Positions 27,337 to 37,331 of a stretch of 64,000 nucleotides of DNA are shown here, in pieces. Each line of letters opens with the position of its first letter. Position 1 is the stretch's first letter. The notes below the pieces were generated by a model. The model did not search any database and had not been told where the DNA came from. It saw only the letters and a program-made list of their open reading frames with translations. The position numbers were made by a program, and so were the translations under genes. Location of the stretch: NCBI RefSeq assembly GCF_021397715.1, contig NZ_CP090207.1, positions 1,674,001 through 1,738,000 of the forward strand, in the 5' to 3' direction. This DNA is from Pantoea agglomerans (lineage in GTDB: Bacteria; Pseudomonadota; Gammaproteobacteria; Enterobacterales; Enterobacteriaceae).

Positions 27337-29893
27337 GCCGTTCGCTGCGCTGCCAGGCACGTTGCAGTGCCTGCACCAGTTGCGCCTGCTGCCAGGGCTT
27401 CGCCAGCCGTTCGCACAGCGGTAACGTGACCGGCTGGTGACGCAAATCCTGACCACTGATGAGCAGCGTCGCCAGCTGCGGCCAGTTCTGCTGCGCCTGG
27501 CGGATCACTTCCGCACCGTTAATCTCGCCGGGCAGCATCAGATCGCTAATCAGCAGATCGATATCGGGCGTCTGACGCAGCAGTGCCAGCGCCTGTTCAC
27601 CGTCGCCGCACTCCAGCGTCAGATAACCCAACTGATGCAGATGCTCACACAGCGTCTGGCGCACCGCCGGTTCATCATCCAGCACCAGCACCAGCCGATC
27701 GTTGGCCGCGTCGGGCGGCGTCGGCTGGGCCGGCGGGAGCGGGGCGGTGGCCGCCATCTCAGGGGCGCGCGGCAACAGCAGCCGCACCGTGGTCCCCTGG
27801 CCCGGCGCGGTTTCCAGTTCAATCTGACCACCGGACTGACGCACGAAGCCATAGACCATCGACAGCCCCAGCCCGCTGCCGCTGCCGGTGGCTTTGGTGG
27901 TAAAGAACGGCTCAAAAACCTGCTCGCGCACCGCTGCTGACATGCCGCAACCGTGGTCAATCACCTCAATTGTGACGCGGTCACGTTTTTCATCCTGCTC
28001 CAGCCGCCGCTGATTCCAGATACGGATGCGGATTTCGCCGCTCTGCTGCTGCATGGCATCCCGGGCGTTGACCACCAGATTCATTAAGGCGTTTTCCAGC
28101 TGGCTGGCATCGATCCAGGCGGGCCAGCCGGGACGCTGCGCATCAATCACCAGTTGCTGACCGGGCAGCAGCGAGTGCTGCAACAGCCCCTGCAGATTAT
28201 CTACCAGCGTCACCACCGACACCGCGCGCGGAAACAGCGCCTGTTTACGTGAGAAGGCGAGTAAGCGCTGGGTCAGCTGGGCGGCGCGATCGGCCGCCTG
28301 GCGCGCCCGCTCAATCCGGCTGGCGAGCGGGCCGGGCGTCAGCTGGCCTTCGGTCAGCGCCAGACTGCCGATGATCACCGCCAGCAGATTATTAAAGTCG
28401 TGCGCCAGCCCGCCGGTCAGCTGACCGACCGCTTTCATCTTCTGGCTATGCTGCAGCGCCTCCTCCAGCGTTTTACGCGAGGTCCGGTCCAGCACGGTAT
28501 TGACCATGCCGCGCCGGGGAATCGGGCTGAAGCGCAGCTCCAGCGTGCGGCCATCGGCCAGCCGGATCTCCTGCGGTTCACCGGGATCGTGCAGATCCAC
28601 CGCCAGCGGCGCCAGTAGCTGCTGCCAGTGAACGCCGCGATGCAGTTCACGCGACGGGATACCGAGCAGCTCGGCATACTGCGCATTCCACACCACCAGC
28701 TGACCGTCGTTATCAAACAGCGCAAAGCCATCGCGCATCGCCAGAAAGGTCGATTCGAGCTGGTTGCTCTTCTCTTTCAGCAGCCGCGAGGTATGGGCCA
28801 GTGAGGCGGTGTTACGGGCGAAGACGTTAAACGCCCGCGCCAGCTCGCCCAGCTCATCCCGCCGCTGCAGACCCGGCACGCTGACGTCCTGTTCACCCTG
28901 CGCCAGCCGGGTCATCGCCCCGGCTATCGCCGTCAGGCTTGAACCGAGGTTGCGGTAGATATAGATACCGGCGTAACCGGTGATCGCCAGCGCCAGCAGC
29001 GCAAACAGCGCAATAAACCCGATAATTGAGTCCAGCTCGCGGTGGGTCGCCAGGGTCCGCGCCTCGCTCTGTAGCGCCACCTGCTGCACCGAGGCACTGA
29101 TATCCTCATTCAGCATCGCTACCAGCGCTTTGATGCGATAGGTGGCATAGGCAATCGCCAGATCGCTCTGTTCCAGCGCATCGGCCAGCGGCAGCAATCG
29201 CTGCTGGGTCGCCAGCAGGCGCTGCACTTTTACGCCGGTCACGCCCTGCAACGGCACCGCACGCCACTGCGTCATCACCTGCTGTAACTGGTCGATCACC
29301 GCCACGGGCGACGGGGTACGGATGGCGATCCCGATCAGCCGCTCGGTCTGCTGACGCAGCGCGGCGTCCGGCTGGCTCTGCCGTTGACGTTGCACCAGCT
29401 GGTCAATATGGCTGAGCAACAGCTGCGCCTGCCACAGGTCGCTGAGCATGTTGTTGCGTTGCAGGTGACGCTGATGGCCGGTCAGCAATAACTGGTTGAT
29501 GGTCTGCTCCAGCATCAGGCTACGGGCGCGGATGCGGGCAATACGTTCCGGCTGGCGCGCCGCCAGTGGCGCACTGGCCAGCAGCGTCAGCGAGTGCTGC
29601 AGCGCCTGCTGATTCTGTTTCAGACGTTGTGATTCACTCTGGTACTCCAGCGCCCCGACCACCTGCGACAACCGCACCGCCGCCGTCGCCACATTGGCGG
29701 TATCACGCGCCAGCGCCAGGCTGCCGTTCATGTCCGCCAGCGTCTGGGCCTGCGCCTGTTCCTGAATCGCGCCAGCATGACGAAAGCCGAAGATCGCCAC
29801 CACGCTCACCATCAGCGTGACCAGCACCACCAGCAGATTGAACAGCAACAGGCGGCCTCGCGCCCCGGCCTGCCACGGATAATTGCGCTGCAT
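27290..29893 (-). CDS. Hybrid sensor histidine kinase (HAMP-PAS-HisKA-HATPase-receiver)
   Basis: An 867-residue membrane kinase. A first transmembrane helix lies near residues 14-33, followed by a roughly 260-residue helical periplasmic domain. A second helix near 290-312 leads into HAMP, then a PAS-like domain (residues 375-465), the His box [14 protein letters not shown], and an ATPase with DHGCGMS and [14 protein letters not shown]-terminal receiver follows, with [11 protein letters not shown] and phospho-Asp in [10 protein letters not shown]. No HPt domain follows. The gene diverges from the sugar ABC operon at 30041. On the other side of that operon lies an OmpR-type regulator, its likely partner. 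It overlaps phnE2 tail to tail by 47 bases. Confidence 0.92.
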   Translation of the reverse strand: MQRNYPWQAGARGRLLLFNLLVVLVTLMVSVVAIFGFRHAGAIQEQAQAQTLADMNGSLALARDTANVATAAVRLSQVVGALEYQSESQRLKQNQQALQHSLTLLASAPLAARQPERIARIRARSLMLEQTINQLLLTGHQRHLQRNNMLSDLWQAQLLLSHIDQLVQRQRQSQPDAALRQQTERLIGIAIRTPSPVAVIDQLQQVMTQWRAVPLQGVTGVKVQRLLATQQRLLPLADALEQSDLAIAYATYRIKALVAMLNEDISASVQQVALQSEARTLATHRELDSIIGFIALFALLALAITGYAGIYIYRNLGSSLTAIAGAMTRLAQGEQDVSVPGLQRRDELGELARAFNVFARNTASLAHTSRLLKEKSNQLESTFLAMRDGFALFDNDGQLVVWNAQYAELLGIPSRELHRGVHWQQLLAPLAVDLHDPGEPQEIRLADGRTLELRFSPIPRRGMVNTVLDRTSRKTLEEALQHSQKMKAVGQLTGGLAHDFNNLLAVIIGSLALTEGQLTPGPLASRIERARQAADRAAQLTQRLLAFSRKQALFPRAVSVVTLVDNLQGLLQHSLLPGQQLVIDAQRPGWPAWIDASQLENALMNLVVNARDAMQQQSGEIRIRIWNQRRLEQDEKRDRVTIEVIDHGCGMSAAVREQVFEPFFTTKATGSGSGLGLSMVYGFVRQSGGQIELETAPGQGTTVRLLLPRAPEMAATAPLPPAQPTPPDAANDRLVLVLDDEPAVRQTLCEHLHQLGYLTLECGDGEQALALLRQTPDIDLLISDLMLPGEINGAEVIRQAQQNWPQLATLLISGQDLRHQPVTLPLCERLAKPWQQAQLVQALQRAWQRSERLNHARQAATAAPVSR

Positions 29894-30040
29894 CCCACGA
29901 CCTCATCCTCACTGCAACGATGGGCCGAGTATAGGAGCGTGCAGCCGGGCGTTTATGACAAATATGAACGGGCGCTGACATTTTCCGTTTATCTGGCGTT
30001 GGTTAACTGGCGGCTCTTGATAATCAGCAGGAGCCGGCCG

Positions 30041-31555
30041 ATGACAGCCACACCGATACTGGAAATGCGGGAAATCACCCGGCGCTTCGGCAGTTTTTAT
30101 GCCCTGAAAGGGGTCGATCTCACCGTTTATCCCGGCGAAGTTCACGCCCTGATGGGGGAGAACGGTGCCGGTAAAAGTACGCTGATGAAGATTCTGGCCG
30201 GTGCCTATACCGCCAGCAGCGGGGAAATTTTAATTGAGGGTAAACCCTGGGCGCTGAAGGGGCCCAAAGAGGCGCTGGCCGCCGGGATTACCCTGATCTA
30301 CCAGGAGATCAATCTGGCACCCAATCTGACGGTGGCGGAGAACATCTTTCTCGGCAGCGAAATCGCGCCCGGCGGACTGGTGAAGCGGCGGCAGATGGCG
30401 GAGCAGGCGCAGCGGGTGATCGACCGGCTGGGCGCGCAGTTCAGCGCCTGGGATTTGGTCAGCCGACTGAGCATTGCCGAGCAGCAGCAAGTTGAAATCG
30501 CCCGTGCGCTGCAGCGTAACAGCCGCATTCTGGTGATGGACGAGCCAACCGCGGCACTCTCCAACCGCGAGACCGAACAGCTGTTTGCGCTGATTAAACG
30601 GCTGCGCAGCGAAGGGATGGCGATTATCTATATCAGTCACCGGATGGCCGAAGTTTATGAGCTTTCCGATCGGGTCAGCGTGCTGCGCGACGGCCAGTAT
30701 GTCGGCAGCCTGACCCGCGACCAGCTCAACGCCAGCGAACTGGTGCGGATGATGGTAGGTCGCCCGCTCAGCGACCTGTTCAACAAAGACCGCACCATAC
30801 CGCTGGGCGATATCCGGCTGGCGGTCAATCACCTTACCGACGGCGGCAAAGTGCATCCCAGCAGTCTGGCGGTGCGGGCCGGTGAAATTGTGGCGCTGGC
30901 CGGACTGGTCGGCGCAGGGCGCAGCGAACTGGCGCAGCTGATTTTTGGCGTACATCCACCGAAAGATGGCGAGATCTGGATCGATGGCGAAAAGGTACGG
31001 ATTCGTTCACCGCGCGAGGCGATTGCGCAGGGGATCGGTTTTCTGACCGAGAACCGCAAGGAGCAGGGACTGTTTCTGGAGATGGCGGCACAGGAGAACA
31101 TCGTGATGGCCACGCTGGAACGCGACGCCAGCTACGGGATGCTCGACCGTCGCAAAGGGCAGTCGATTGCCACCGAGGCGATCGCCTCACTCAATATCCG
31201 GGTGCCCCATGCCCAGGTACGGGCTGGCGGTCTCTCCGGCGGCAATCAGCAGAAGTTGCTGATCTCGCGCTGGGTGGCGATTGGTCCGCGCATTCTGATC
31301 CTCGACGAGCCAACGCGCGGGGTGGATGTCGGCGCGAAGAGCGAAATCTATCGCATGATGCAGCAGATGGCGCGGCAGGGCGTGGCGATTTTAATGATCT
31401 CCAGCGAACTGCCGGAGGTGGTCGGGATGAGCGACCGCGTTTACGTGATGCACGAAGGCACCATTGTGGGTGAGCTGGAAGGCAGCAACATCAGTCAGGA
31501 AAACATTATGACGCTGGCAACCGGTGCGCACAGCGCGTCACCGCTCGAGGTATAA
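30041..31555 (+). CDS. Sugar ABC transporter ATP-binding protein (RbsA type)
   Basis: A 504-residue tandem ATPase starting at ATG 30041, behind CAGGAG. The frame is open much further upstream, but that part reads through the promoter region. The first half has [24 protein letters not shown] and [10 protein letters not shown]. The second has the degenerate [23 protein letters not shown] and [11 protein letters not shown]. This two-domain form is typical of ribose, xylose and galactose-type importers. First gene of the operon with permease, binding protein and a lyxose-isomerase-family gene. It diverges from the sensor kinase, sharing a 147-base promoter region. Confidence 0.93.
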   Translation: MTATPILEMREITRRFGSFYALKGVDLTVYPGEVHALMGENGAGKSTLMKILAGAYTASSGEILIEGKPWALKGPKEALAAGITLIYQEINLAPNLTVAENIFLGSEIAPGGLVKRRQMAEQAQRVIDRLGAQFSAWDLVSRLSIAEQQQVEIARALQRNSRILVMDEPTAALSNRETEQLFALIKRLRSEGMAIIYISHRMAEVYELSDRVSVLRDGQYVGSLTRDQLNASELVRMMVGRPLSDLFNKDRTIPLGDIRLAVNHLTDGGKVHPSSLAVRAGEIVALAGLVGAGRSELAQLIFGVHPPKDGEIWIDGEKVRIRSPREAIAQGIGFLTENRKEQGLFLEMAAQENIVMATLERDASYGMLDRRKGQSIATEAIASLNIRVPHAQVRAGGLSGGNQQKLLISRWVAIGPRILILDEPTRGVDVGAKSEIYRMMQQMARQGVAILMISSELPEVVGMSDRVYVMHEGTIVGELEGSNISQENIMTLATGAHSASPLEV

Positions 31556-31565
31556 GGATACTAAC

Positions 31566-32546
31566 ATGACACAACTGGCCCGGACCAAAGCCCCGACGCT
31601 GAAACGCGCGCTGATGGGCGATCTGCTGCAAACCGTCGGTATCCTGCCGATTCTGATCCTGATCGTGGCGGTGTTTGGCTTTGTCACGCCGAACTTCTTC
31701 ACCGAAGCGAACCTGCTGAACATTACCCGCCAGGCCTCCATCAATATCGTGCTGGCGGCGGGCATGACCTTTGTCATCCTGACCGGCGGCATCGATCTGT
31801 CGGTCGGCTCGATGCTGGGCACCACCGCCGTGGTGGCGCTGGTGGCCTCGCTCGATCCGATGCTGGCCTCAATGACCATTCCGATGGCGCTGGGGGCCGG
31901 ACTGGTGATGGGGCTGTTCAACGGCGTGCTGGTGGCATGGGCCGGTTTGCCGCCGTTTATCGTCACGCTCGGCACCTATACCGCGCTGCGCGGGGCGGCC
32001 TATCTGCTGGCGGACGGCACCACGGTGATCAACTCCGATATCAACTTTGAATGGATCGGCAACGGCTATCTCGGGCCGGTGCCGTGGCTGATTGTGATCG
32101 CTTTCGCCGTCATCGCTATCTGCTGGTTTATCCTGCGCCGCACCACGCTGGGGGTACATATTTATGCCGTCGGCGGCAACATGCAGGCGGCCCGCCTGAC
32201 CGGCATCAAGGTCGGTATGGTGCTGATTTTTGTCTACGGCATGAGCGGCCTGCTGTCGGGGCTGGGCGGGCTGATGAGCGCCTCGCGACTCTACAGCGCC
32301 AACGGTAACCTCGGCGTCGGCTATGAGCTGGATGCGATCGCCGCAGTAATCCTCGGCGGCACCAGTTTCGTTGGCGGCATCGGCACCATTACCGGCACGC
32401 TGATTGGCGCGCTGATTATCGCCACCCTGAATAACGGCATGACGCTGATGGGCGTTTCCTATTTCTGGCAGCTGGTGATCAAAGGTGCGGTGATCATTAT
32501 TGCGGTGCTGATCGACAAATATCGCACCCGCCATCACGTGAGTTAA
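31566..32546 (+). CDS. Sugar ABC transporter permease (RbsC type)
   Basis: A 326-residue RbsC-like permease with eight to ten hydrophobic helices. The N-terminal region has NITRQASINIVLAAGMTFVILTGGIDLSVGS, and the C-terminal region YELDAIAAVILGGTSFVGGIGT, both standard. The start at ATG 31566 follows AAGGA, ten bases after the ATPase stop. It forms the membrane channel for the sugar bound by the downstream periplasmic protein. Confidence 0.93.
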   Translation: MTQLARTKAPTLKRALMGDLLQTVGILPILILIVAVFGFVTPNFFTEANLLNITRQASINIVLAAGMTFVILTGGIDLSVGSMLGTTAVVALVASLDPMLASMTIPMALGAGLVMGLFNGVLVAWAGLPPFIVTLGTYTALRGAAYLLADGTTVINSDINFEWIGNGYLGPVPWLIVIAFAVIAICWFILRRTTLGVHIYAVGGNMQAARLTGIKVGMVLIFVYGMSGLLSGLGGLMSASRLYSANGNLGVGYELDAIAAVILGGTSFVGGIGTITGTLIGALIIATLNNGMTLMGVSYFWQLVIKGAVIIIAVLIDKYRTRHHVS

Positions 32547-32636
32547 GGCTGGAAGGGCGGAGACGCAGCCGCGCAGCCGCCACCATAAAAAACGCCATTT
32601 AGTCGTTGGCACTTTGATAACCGCAGGAGAAGGTCT

Positions 32637-33575
32637 ATGCGTTTTAATCCGATTGTAACCGGACTGCTGGCGGCGACGCTGTTCAGTACCGGCATGGCTC
32701 AGGCAAAAGAACTCAAATCTATCGGCGTGACGGTCGGCGATCTGGCTAACCCATTTTTCGTGCAGATCACCAAGGGTGCGGAGATGAAAGCGCGGGAACT
32801 GGCGGGGGATAAGGTCAACGTGACGCTGGTCTCCAGCGGCTACGATCTCGGTCAGCAGGTCGGCCAGATTGATAACTTTATCGCGGCGAAAGTTGACATG
32901 ATTATCCTTAATGCCGCCGACTCCAAAGGCATCGCCCCGGCGGTGAAGCGGGCGCGGGACGCTGGCATCGTGGTGGTGGCGGTTGACGTGGCGGCCGATG
33001 GTGCCAACGCCACCATTACCTCCGATAACACCGAAGCCGGGGTGATGGCCTGTAAATATATTTCTGACCGTCTGAAAGCCAAAGGCAACGTGGTGATCAT
33101 CAACGGGCCGCCGGTCTCTGCGGTTCAGAACCGCGTTGAAGGCTGTATGACTGAACTGAAGCGCCATCCGGAGATCAAGCTGCTCTCTTACAACCAGAAC
33201 GCCAAAGGCAGTCGCGAAGGCGGGCTGGAAGTGATGACCGGCCTGCTGTCGGCTAATCCGAAGATCGATGCGGTATTCGCCATCAACGATCCGACGGCGA
33301 TCGGTGCCGATCTGGCGGCGAAACAGGCGCAGCGTAACGAATTCTTTATTGTCGGCGTCGATGGATCGCCGGACGGTGAAGAGGCGCTGAAGCGGAAGAA
33401 CTCACTGTTCGTCGCCACTCCGGCGCAGGACCCGCAGGTGATGGCCGCCAAAGCGGTGGAGATCGGCTATGACATTCTGCAGGGCAAACCGGCACCCGAT
33501 AAGCCGGTGCTGATTCCGGTGAAGCTGATCGATCGTAACAACATCGGCAGCTATCAGGGCTGGACGGTGAAATAA
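32637..33575 (+). CDS. Sugar-binding periplasmic protein (RbsB-like)
   Basis: A 312-residue type-I periplasmic binding protein. A signal peptide covers residues 1-23 (RFNPIVTGLLAATLFSTGMAQA). The mature protein begins KELKSIGVTVGDLANPFF. Pocket-side features include DMIILNAADSKGIAP, VAVDVAADGANATITSDN and FAINDPTAIGADLA, resembling ribose/allose binders. A ribosome site AGGAGA precedes the ATG. The ligand is probably an aldopentose or hexose connected with the lyxose-type isomerase gene that follows. Confidence 0.93.
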   Translation: MRFNPIVTGLLAATLFSTGMAQAKELKSIGVTVGDLANPFFVQITKGAEMKARELAGDKVNVTLVSSGYDLGQQVGQIDNFIAAKVDMIILNAADSKGIAPAVKRARDAGIVVVAVDVAADGANATITSDNTEAGVMACKYISDRLKAKGNVVIINGPPVSAVQNRVEGCMTELKRHPEIKLLSYNQNAKGSREGGLEVMTGLLSANPKIDAVFAINDPTAIGADLAAKQAQRNEFFIVGVDGSPDGEEALKRKNSLFVATPAQDPQVMAAKAVEIGYDILQGKPAPDKPVLIPVKLIDRNNIGSYQGWTVK

Positions 33576-33618
33576 GCCACAGGCGGCACCGCAGGGTGCC
33601 GCCTGCAGGAGGATGCTC

Positions 33619-34302
33619 ATGCAACGTTCAGAAGTGAACCGCGCGCTGCAACAGACCCGCGAGTTTTTCATCCGCCAGGATGTGCATCTGCCACCGTGGG
33701 CGGATTACGATCTGCGCCAGTGGCAGCTTCAGGATCGTCAGCAGGCGCAGGAGATTCTGGCGCTGCGGCTGGGCTGGGACGTCACCAGCTTTGGCGCGGC
33801 TGACTTTCTGCAGACCGGCCTGACGCTGTTTACCCTGCGTAACGGATCGCCAGGCGGACAGCCGTGGCACAAACCCTATGCCGAAAAGGTGATGCACGTG
33901 CGCGAAGGCCAGCGCACGCCGATGCACTATCACCCGCAGAAAATGGAAGACATTATCAACCGCGGCGGCGGCAATCTGATTATCGAAATACATAATCGCG
34001 ATGGCGACGGGCTGGCGCATTCGCCCGTGCAGGTGTCGCTCGACGGCATACGCCAGTCGCACGCCGCCGGTTCGCAGATACGGCTCTCGCCGGGCGAAAG
34101 CGTGACGCTGGAAACGGGCATCTGGCACAGTTTCTGGGGCGAAAGCGGCTTCGGTGATGTGCTGGTGGGCGAGGTATCGATGCCGAATGATGACGAAAAC
34201 GACAATGTATTTCTGACGCCGCTGGCGCGCTTCAATCCACTGCAGGAGGATGAGGCGCCGCGCTGGCTGCTGTGCAACGATTATGCGCACTGGCTGCCCT
34301 GA
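33619..34302 (+). CDS. D-lyxose/D-mannose-type sugar isomerase (D-lyxose ketol-isomerase family)
   Basis: A 227-residue cupin-type isomerase. ATG 33619 is chosen because AGGAGG ends at 33612, giving a six-base spacing; ATG 33613 would have no spacing. The metal-binding region is PMHYHPQKMEDIINRGGG with LIIEIHN downstream, and ETGIWHSFWGE supplies the last histidine. Members convert D-lyxose to D-xylulose, or D-mannose to D-fructose. Last gene of the sugar ABC operon, so the transporter probably brings in its substrate. No sugar kinase is present in this cluster. Confidence 0.88.
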   Translation: MQRSEVNRALQQTREFFIRQDVHLPPWADYDLRQWQLQDRQQAQEILALRLGWDVTSFGAADFLQTGLTLFTLRNGSPGGQPWHKPYAEKVMHVREGQRTPMHYHPQKMEDIINRGGGNLIIEIHNRDGDGLAHSPVQVSLDGIRQSHAAGSQIRLSPGESVTLETGIWHSFWGESGFGDVLVGEVSMPNDDENDNVFLTPLARFNPLQEDEAPRWLLCNDYAHWLP

Positions 34303-34326
34303 GCAGGGCAGGCGTGGCGCGGTCAC

Positions 34327-35070
34327 TCAGGCGATCTGGCTGGTACGCGTTACGGCATCGGGTTTGACCACATCGGCCGAAAAAACATAGCCAAGGCCAC
34401 GAATGGTGCGGATCAGGCTGGGCTGGTGCGGGTTAGTTTCAATTTTACGCCGCAGCCGCATGATCAGTACGTCGATGGTGCGATCAAAGACGTCGAGCGT
34501 TTCGCTGTGGGTCAGCTCCAGCAGCTGATCGCGGGTCAGCACCTTGCGGGCATGACGCACCAGCGCCCGCAGCAGGCTATATTCACCCTGGGTGAGCGGT
34601 ATCAGTTCGCGTTGCGGGTTAAACAGCTGAGCGCGGGCATCGTCAAGTTGCCAGCCGTTAAAGCGCCAGCCCGCCTGGTCCTCGGCTGCAGGCAGCAGGC
34701 GACCACCGCGACGCAGCGCAGCCCGGGCGCGCGCCACCACCACTCTTGGGTTAAAGGGTTTGGCGATATAATCATCCGCGCCCATCTCCAGCCCGACCAC
34801 CATCTCCGCTTCCGATCCCATCCCGGTCAGCATGATCACCAGCACGTCGGGCCGCTGGCGCTGTAACTGCTGTAACACCAGCAGGCCATTGGTATCCGGC
34901 AGCATCATATCCAGCATCACCAGCCCGATCTCCGGGTGATCCTGAAGCATCGCCAGGGCCTCTTTGCCCTGATGACAGCTGTAAACACTGAACACATGTT
35001 CACTTAGCGCGTCCTGCAACACGTCGCAGACGGCAAGATCATCATCCACCACCAAAATTGCTGGCTTCAT
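34327..35070 (-). CDS. OmpR-family response regulator
   Basis: A 247-residue response regulator. The receiver has the acidic pair VVDDD (Asp9-11), phospho-Asp54 in MLDMMLPD, the conserved Thr in MLTGMGS and Lys in IAKPFNP. The C-terminal winged helix (residues 135-232) contains LTQGEYSLLRALV and DRTIDVLIMRLRRKIE. Monocistronic and convergent with the isomerase gene, 24 bases apart. It is the nearest regulator partner for the hybrid kinase 4.4 kb away, with the sugar operon between them. It probably controls that operon, but direct phosphotransfer from a kinase ending in its own receiver would normally need an HPt step. Confidence 0.92.
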   Translation of the reverse strand: MKPAILVVDDDLAVCDVLQDALSEHVFSVYSCHQGKEALAMLQDHPEIGLVMLDMMLPDTNGLLVLQQLQRQRPDVLVIMLTGMGSEAEMVVGLEMGADDYIAKPFNPRVVVARARAALRRGGRLLPAAEDQAGWRFNGWQLDDARAQLFNPQRELIPLTQGEYSLLRALVRHARKVLTRDQLLELTHSETLDVFDRTIDVLIMRLRRKIETNPHQPSLIRTIRGLGYVFSADVVKPDAVTRTSQIA

Positions 35071-35501
35071 TGCGCGGCCTCAATGTTACGAAAGAGTTAA
35101 TTCTGGAGTGTACACAGGCTAATGACGGTTGCTGTTTCAGCCTGCTGAAACGTGACCAGCTTCGCCTGGCAGAGTGCGGAATCGTGCGCTGGCGCAGAGT
35201 TTTTCTGACCCCCGATGTCGCCGCAGGAAAACGATTGCGCAGAATCAGTGCATTGCACCATAATCGCGCCTTGTTTTGGTTCGGAATTGTCTTAGCCGTG
35301 TATTGACCCGCCAGGTAATCGATTGCGTCGGCTTATGGCATGGCAATTGCTTAGGGCAGTGGGCCCAGACACGTTTTTTTACCCCATTCAGGCTCGCGAG
35401 TATGCAGCAGCCCGTTTCGCTGTTCCGGGAACAGAATAATCAGCATGCAAACCCCTTTGGCAAGCGAGAACGCACATTCGTGACGTCTCCTGTATCGAGA
35501 G
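35071..35501. other. Regulatory region upstream of the NCS2 purine permease
   Basis: These 431 bases hold no credible gene. A PurR-like operator lies at 35313-35328 (see separate entry). GCACCATAATCGCGCC near 35256-35271 resembles one arm of an NtrC site only loosely. No riboswitch-like fold of the purine class (conserved U/C-rich loops) is visible. GAGAGATG precedes the permease start. Confidence 0.5.
35313..35328 (-). promoter_or_regulatory. PurR-box-like operator
   Basis: On the minus strand the bases read ACGCAATCGATTACCT. Compared with the PurR consensus ACGCAAACGTTTNCNT, only two of the specified positions differ. It lies about 175 bases upstream of a purine permease, a gene type in the PurR regulon of enterobacteria. 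The match is suggestive, not decisive. Confidence 0.4.
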
Positions 35502-36803
35502 ATGATGATGTTAGAAAAATTATTCAAACTCAAAGCACACAACACCACGGTTCGCACCGAGATTATCGCCGGGATCACCACCTTCCTGGCGATGGCCTAC
35601 ATCCTGTTTGTTAACCCGAGCATTCTGGGCGCCACCGGCATGGACAAAGGGGCGGTATTTGTTGCCACCTGTCTGGCGGCGGCCATTGGCTGCGTGCTGA
35701 TGGGGCTGATTGCGAACTACCCGATTGCGCTGGCACCGGGCATGGGGCTGAACGCCTTCTTTACCTACACCGTGGTGCTGCACATGGGCTACACCTGGCA
35801 GGTGGCGCTGGGCGCGGTCTTCCTGTCGGCGGTGATCTTCTTTGCGCTGTCGATCTTCAAAATCCGCGAATGGATTATTGCCAGCATTCCGCTGCCGCTG
35901 CGCGCCGGGATTGGTGCCGGTATCGGGCTGTTTCTGGCGCTGATTGCGCTTGAAGGGGCGGGGATTGTGGTCGATAACCCGGCGACGCTGGTGGGGATTG
36001 GCGATCTGACCAAGCCGGGGCCGCTGCTGGCGATGCTGGGCTTTATCGTGATTGTGGTGCTGGAAGCGCGTCGCGTCACCGGCGCAGTGCTGATCGGCAT
36101 TTTGCTGGTGACCTTTATTTCAATGGGCATTGGCCTGTCACCGTTTGCCGGCGTGTTCTCCGCACCGCCGTCGATCGCCCCGACCTTTATGCAACTGGAC
36201 ATTGCCGGTGCCTTTAACGTTGGCCTGGTGAGCGTGATTTTTGCCTTCCTGTTTGTTGATGTGTTCGACAACACCGGGACACTGCTGGGCGTGACCAAAC
36301 GTGCCGGTCTGGCGGATGAGCAGGGCAACGTGCCGAAAATGGGCCGGGCGCTGATCGCTGACAGTGCGGCCGCGTTGTTTGGTTCGCTGCTGGGTACCTC
36401 GACCACCACCAGTTACGTGGAATCTGCGGCGGGCGTCAGCGCCGGCGGCCGTACCGGTCTGACGGCGATTGTGGTGGCGGTACTGTTCCTGCTGGCGCTG
36501 TTCTTCTCGCCGCTGGCCTCCAGCGTGCCGGTCTATGCGACTGCGCCAGCGCTGCTGTTTGTCGCCGTGCTGATGGCATCAGGTCTGGCGGAGATTGACT
36601 GGAAAGATATCACCACCGCCGCACCGGTCACCGTGACCGCGCTGGCGATGCCACTGACCTATTCGATCGCCAACGGTATCGCGTTTGGTTTTATTACCTG
36701 GACGCTGGTGAAATTGCTGAGTGGCCGTACTAAAGAGGTCAACGCGGCGCTGGTGATTTTGTCGATTCTGTTTGTGATTAAGTTGGGGTGGCTGAGCGCC
36801 TGA
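35502..36803 (+). CDS. NCS2-family purine permease (adenine/hypoxanthine type)
   Basis: A 433-residue permease with 12-14 membrane segments of the AzgA-like NCS2 branch. Key segments are TEIIAGITTFLAMAYILFVNPSIL, ALAPGMGLNAFFTY, FVDVFDNTGTLLGV and GTSTTTSYVESAAGVSAGGRTGLTA, the last being the substrate-site region. It resembles E. coli AdeP (YieG) more than GhxP. Three consecutive ATG codons open the frame; the first is given. The predicted role is proton-driven uptake of adenine or related bases. The nearest conserved neighbour is amn, which also handles adenine, across the repeat region. Confidence 0.9.
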   Translation: MMMLEKLFKLKAHNTTVRTEIIAGITTFLAMAYILFVNPSILGATGMDKGAVFVATCLAAAIGCVLMGLIANYPIALAPGMGLNAFFTYTVVLHMGYTWQVALGAVFLSAVIFFALSIFKIREWIIASIPLPLRAGIGAGIGLFLALIALEGAGIVVDNPATLVGIGDLTKPGPLLAMLGFIVIVVLEARRVTGAVLIGILLVTFISMGIGLSPFAGVFSAPPSIAPTFMQLDIAGAFNVGLVSVIFAFLFVDVFDNTGTLLGVTKRAGLADEQGNVPKMGRALIADSAAALFGSLLGTSTTTSYVESAAGVSAGGRTGLTAIVVAVLFLLALFFSPLASSVPVYATAPALLFVAVLMASGLAEIDWKDITTAAPVTVTALAMPLTYSIANGIAFGFITWTLVKLLSGRTKEVNAALVILSILFVIKLGWLSA

Positions 36804-36810
36804 TCGGGGA

Positions 36811-36955
36811 GGTTTCGCCTGGCGGCGGTTGAAGGAGGTTTCGCTTAGCAGCGGGCTGGGGCTGGTTTCGCATGGCTGCGGTCTGGGGTCAGGTTACGCT
36901 AGCGGCGGGCTGGCACTAAGCGGGTTTCGCATGGCAGCGGGCTGGCACTGAGTAA
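36811..36955. repeat. Degenerate GGTTTCGC-headed repeat array
   Basis: Units start with GGTTTCGC or GGTTACGC at 36811, 36837, 36864, 36892, 36923 and 36956, at steps of 26-33 bases. Most continue with a form of ATGGCTGCGGGCTGG. The array leads directly into repeat copy A. A second short array (37302, 37332, 37365) leads into copy B in the same way. Confidence 0.8.
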
Positions 36956-37220
36956 GGTTTCGCCCGCCAGGCGCTGGGGAGTTTCAGTTTGCCGGAGCGG
37001 GCGGACGCGTCAAGGGGCGGACGCCCGCCCCTTAACAATCCCGGCGTCCGGCTGCCTTCGCGCCACGCTGCGCGTGGTGCCTTCGTCACTCACTGCGGCC
37101 GACGGACCGTCCGGACTCGCCGTCCCTGGCGAGGCCGTCCTTTCGCCGACGTCCTGTCGGCTCTTCCTGGCCTCCGCTCACTCCTCAGCGCTTCGGACGC
37201 CTCTGGCAAACCCCCGCCTG
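36923..37220 (+). repeat. Multi-hairpin repeat element, copy A
   Basis: A 298-base unit nearly identical to copy B. It has an ordered set of perfect hairpins: AAGGGGCGG/CCGCCCCTT (37012-37033), CCACGC/GCGTGG (37063-37077), CTCGCC/GGCGAG with loop GTCCCT (37116-37133) and GCCGAC/GTCGGC with loop GTCCT (37145-37161). Open frames across it are Arg/Pro/Gly-rich and differ between copies, so it does not look protein coding. Confidence 0.9.
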
Positions 37221-37331
37221 AAGTATCTCTGTTTTTTTAATGGCCTGGAGTCGTCTGCTGGTTTGTGTAATGACGCCTGGCGGCGGGCGGGAGCTGGGGC
37301 TGGTTACGTATGGCTGCGGTCTGACATGGCA

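Noticed and set aside
29777..30040. N-terminal extension of the sugar ATPase frame
   Set aside because: It overlaps the divergent kinase start and promoter region and has no protein-like composition; ATG 30041 has CAGGAG upstream.
31869..33167. 432-residue antisense frame opposite the sugar permease and binding protein genes
   Set aside because: It is a His/Arg/Asp-rich shadow of two well-supported genes, with no family features. It arises from high GC at third positions.
35071..35501. Purine riboswitch upstream of the NCS2 permease
   Set aside because: The conserved junction and loop bases are not visible, and enterobacteria generally use PurR here.
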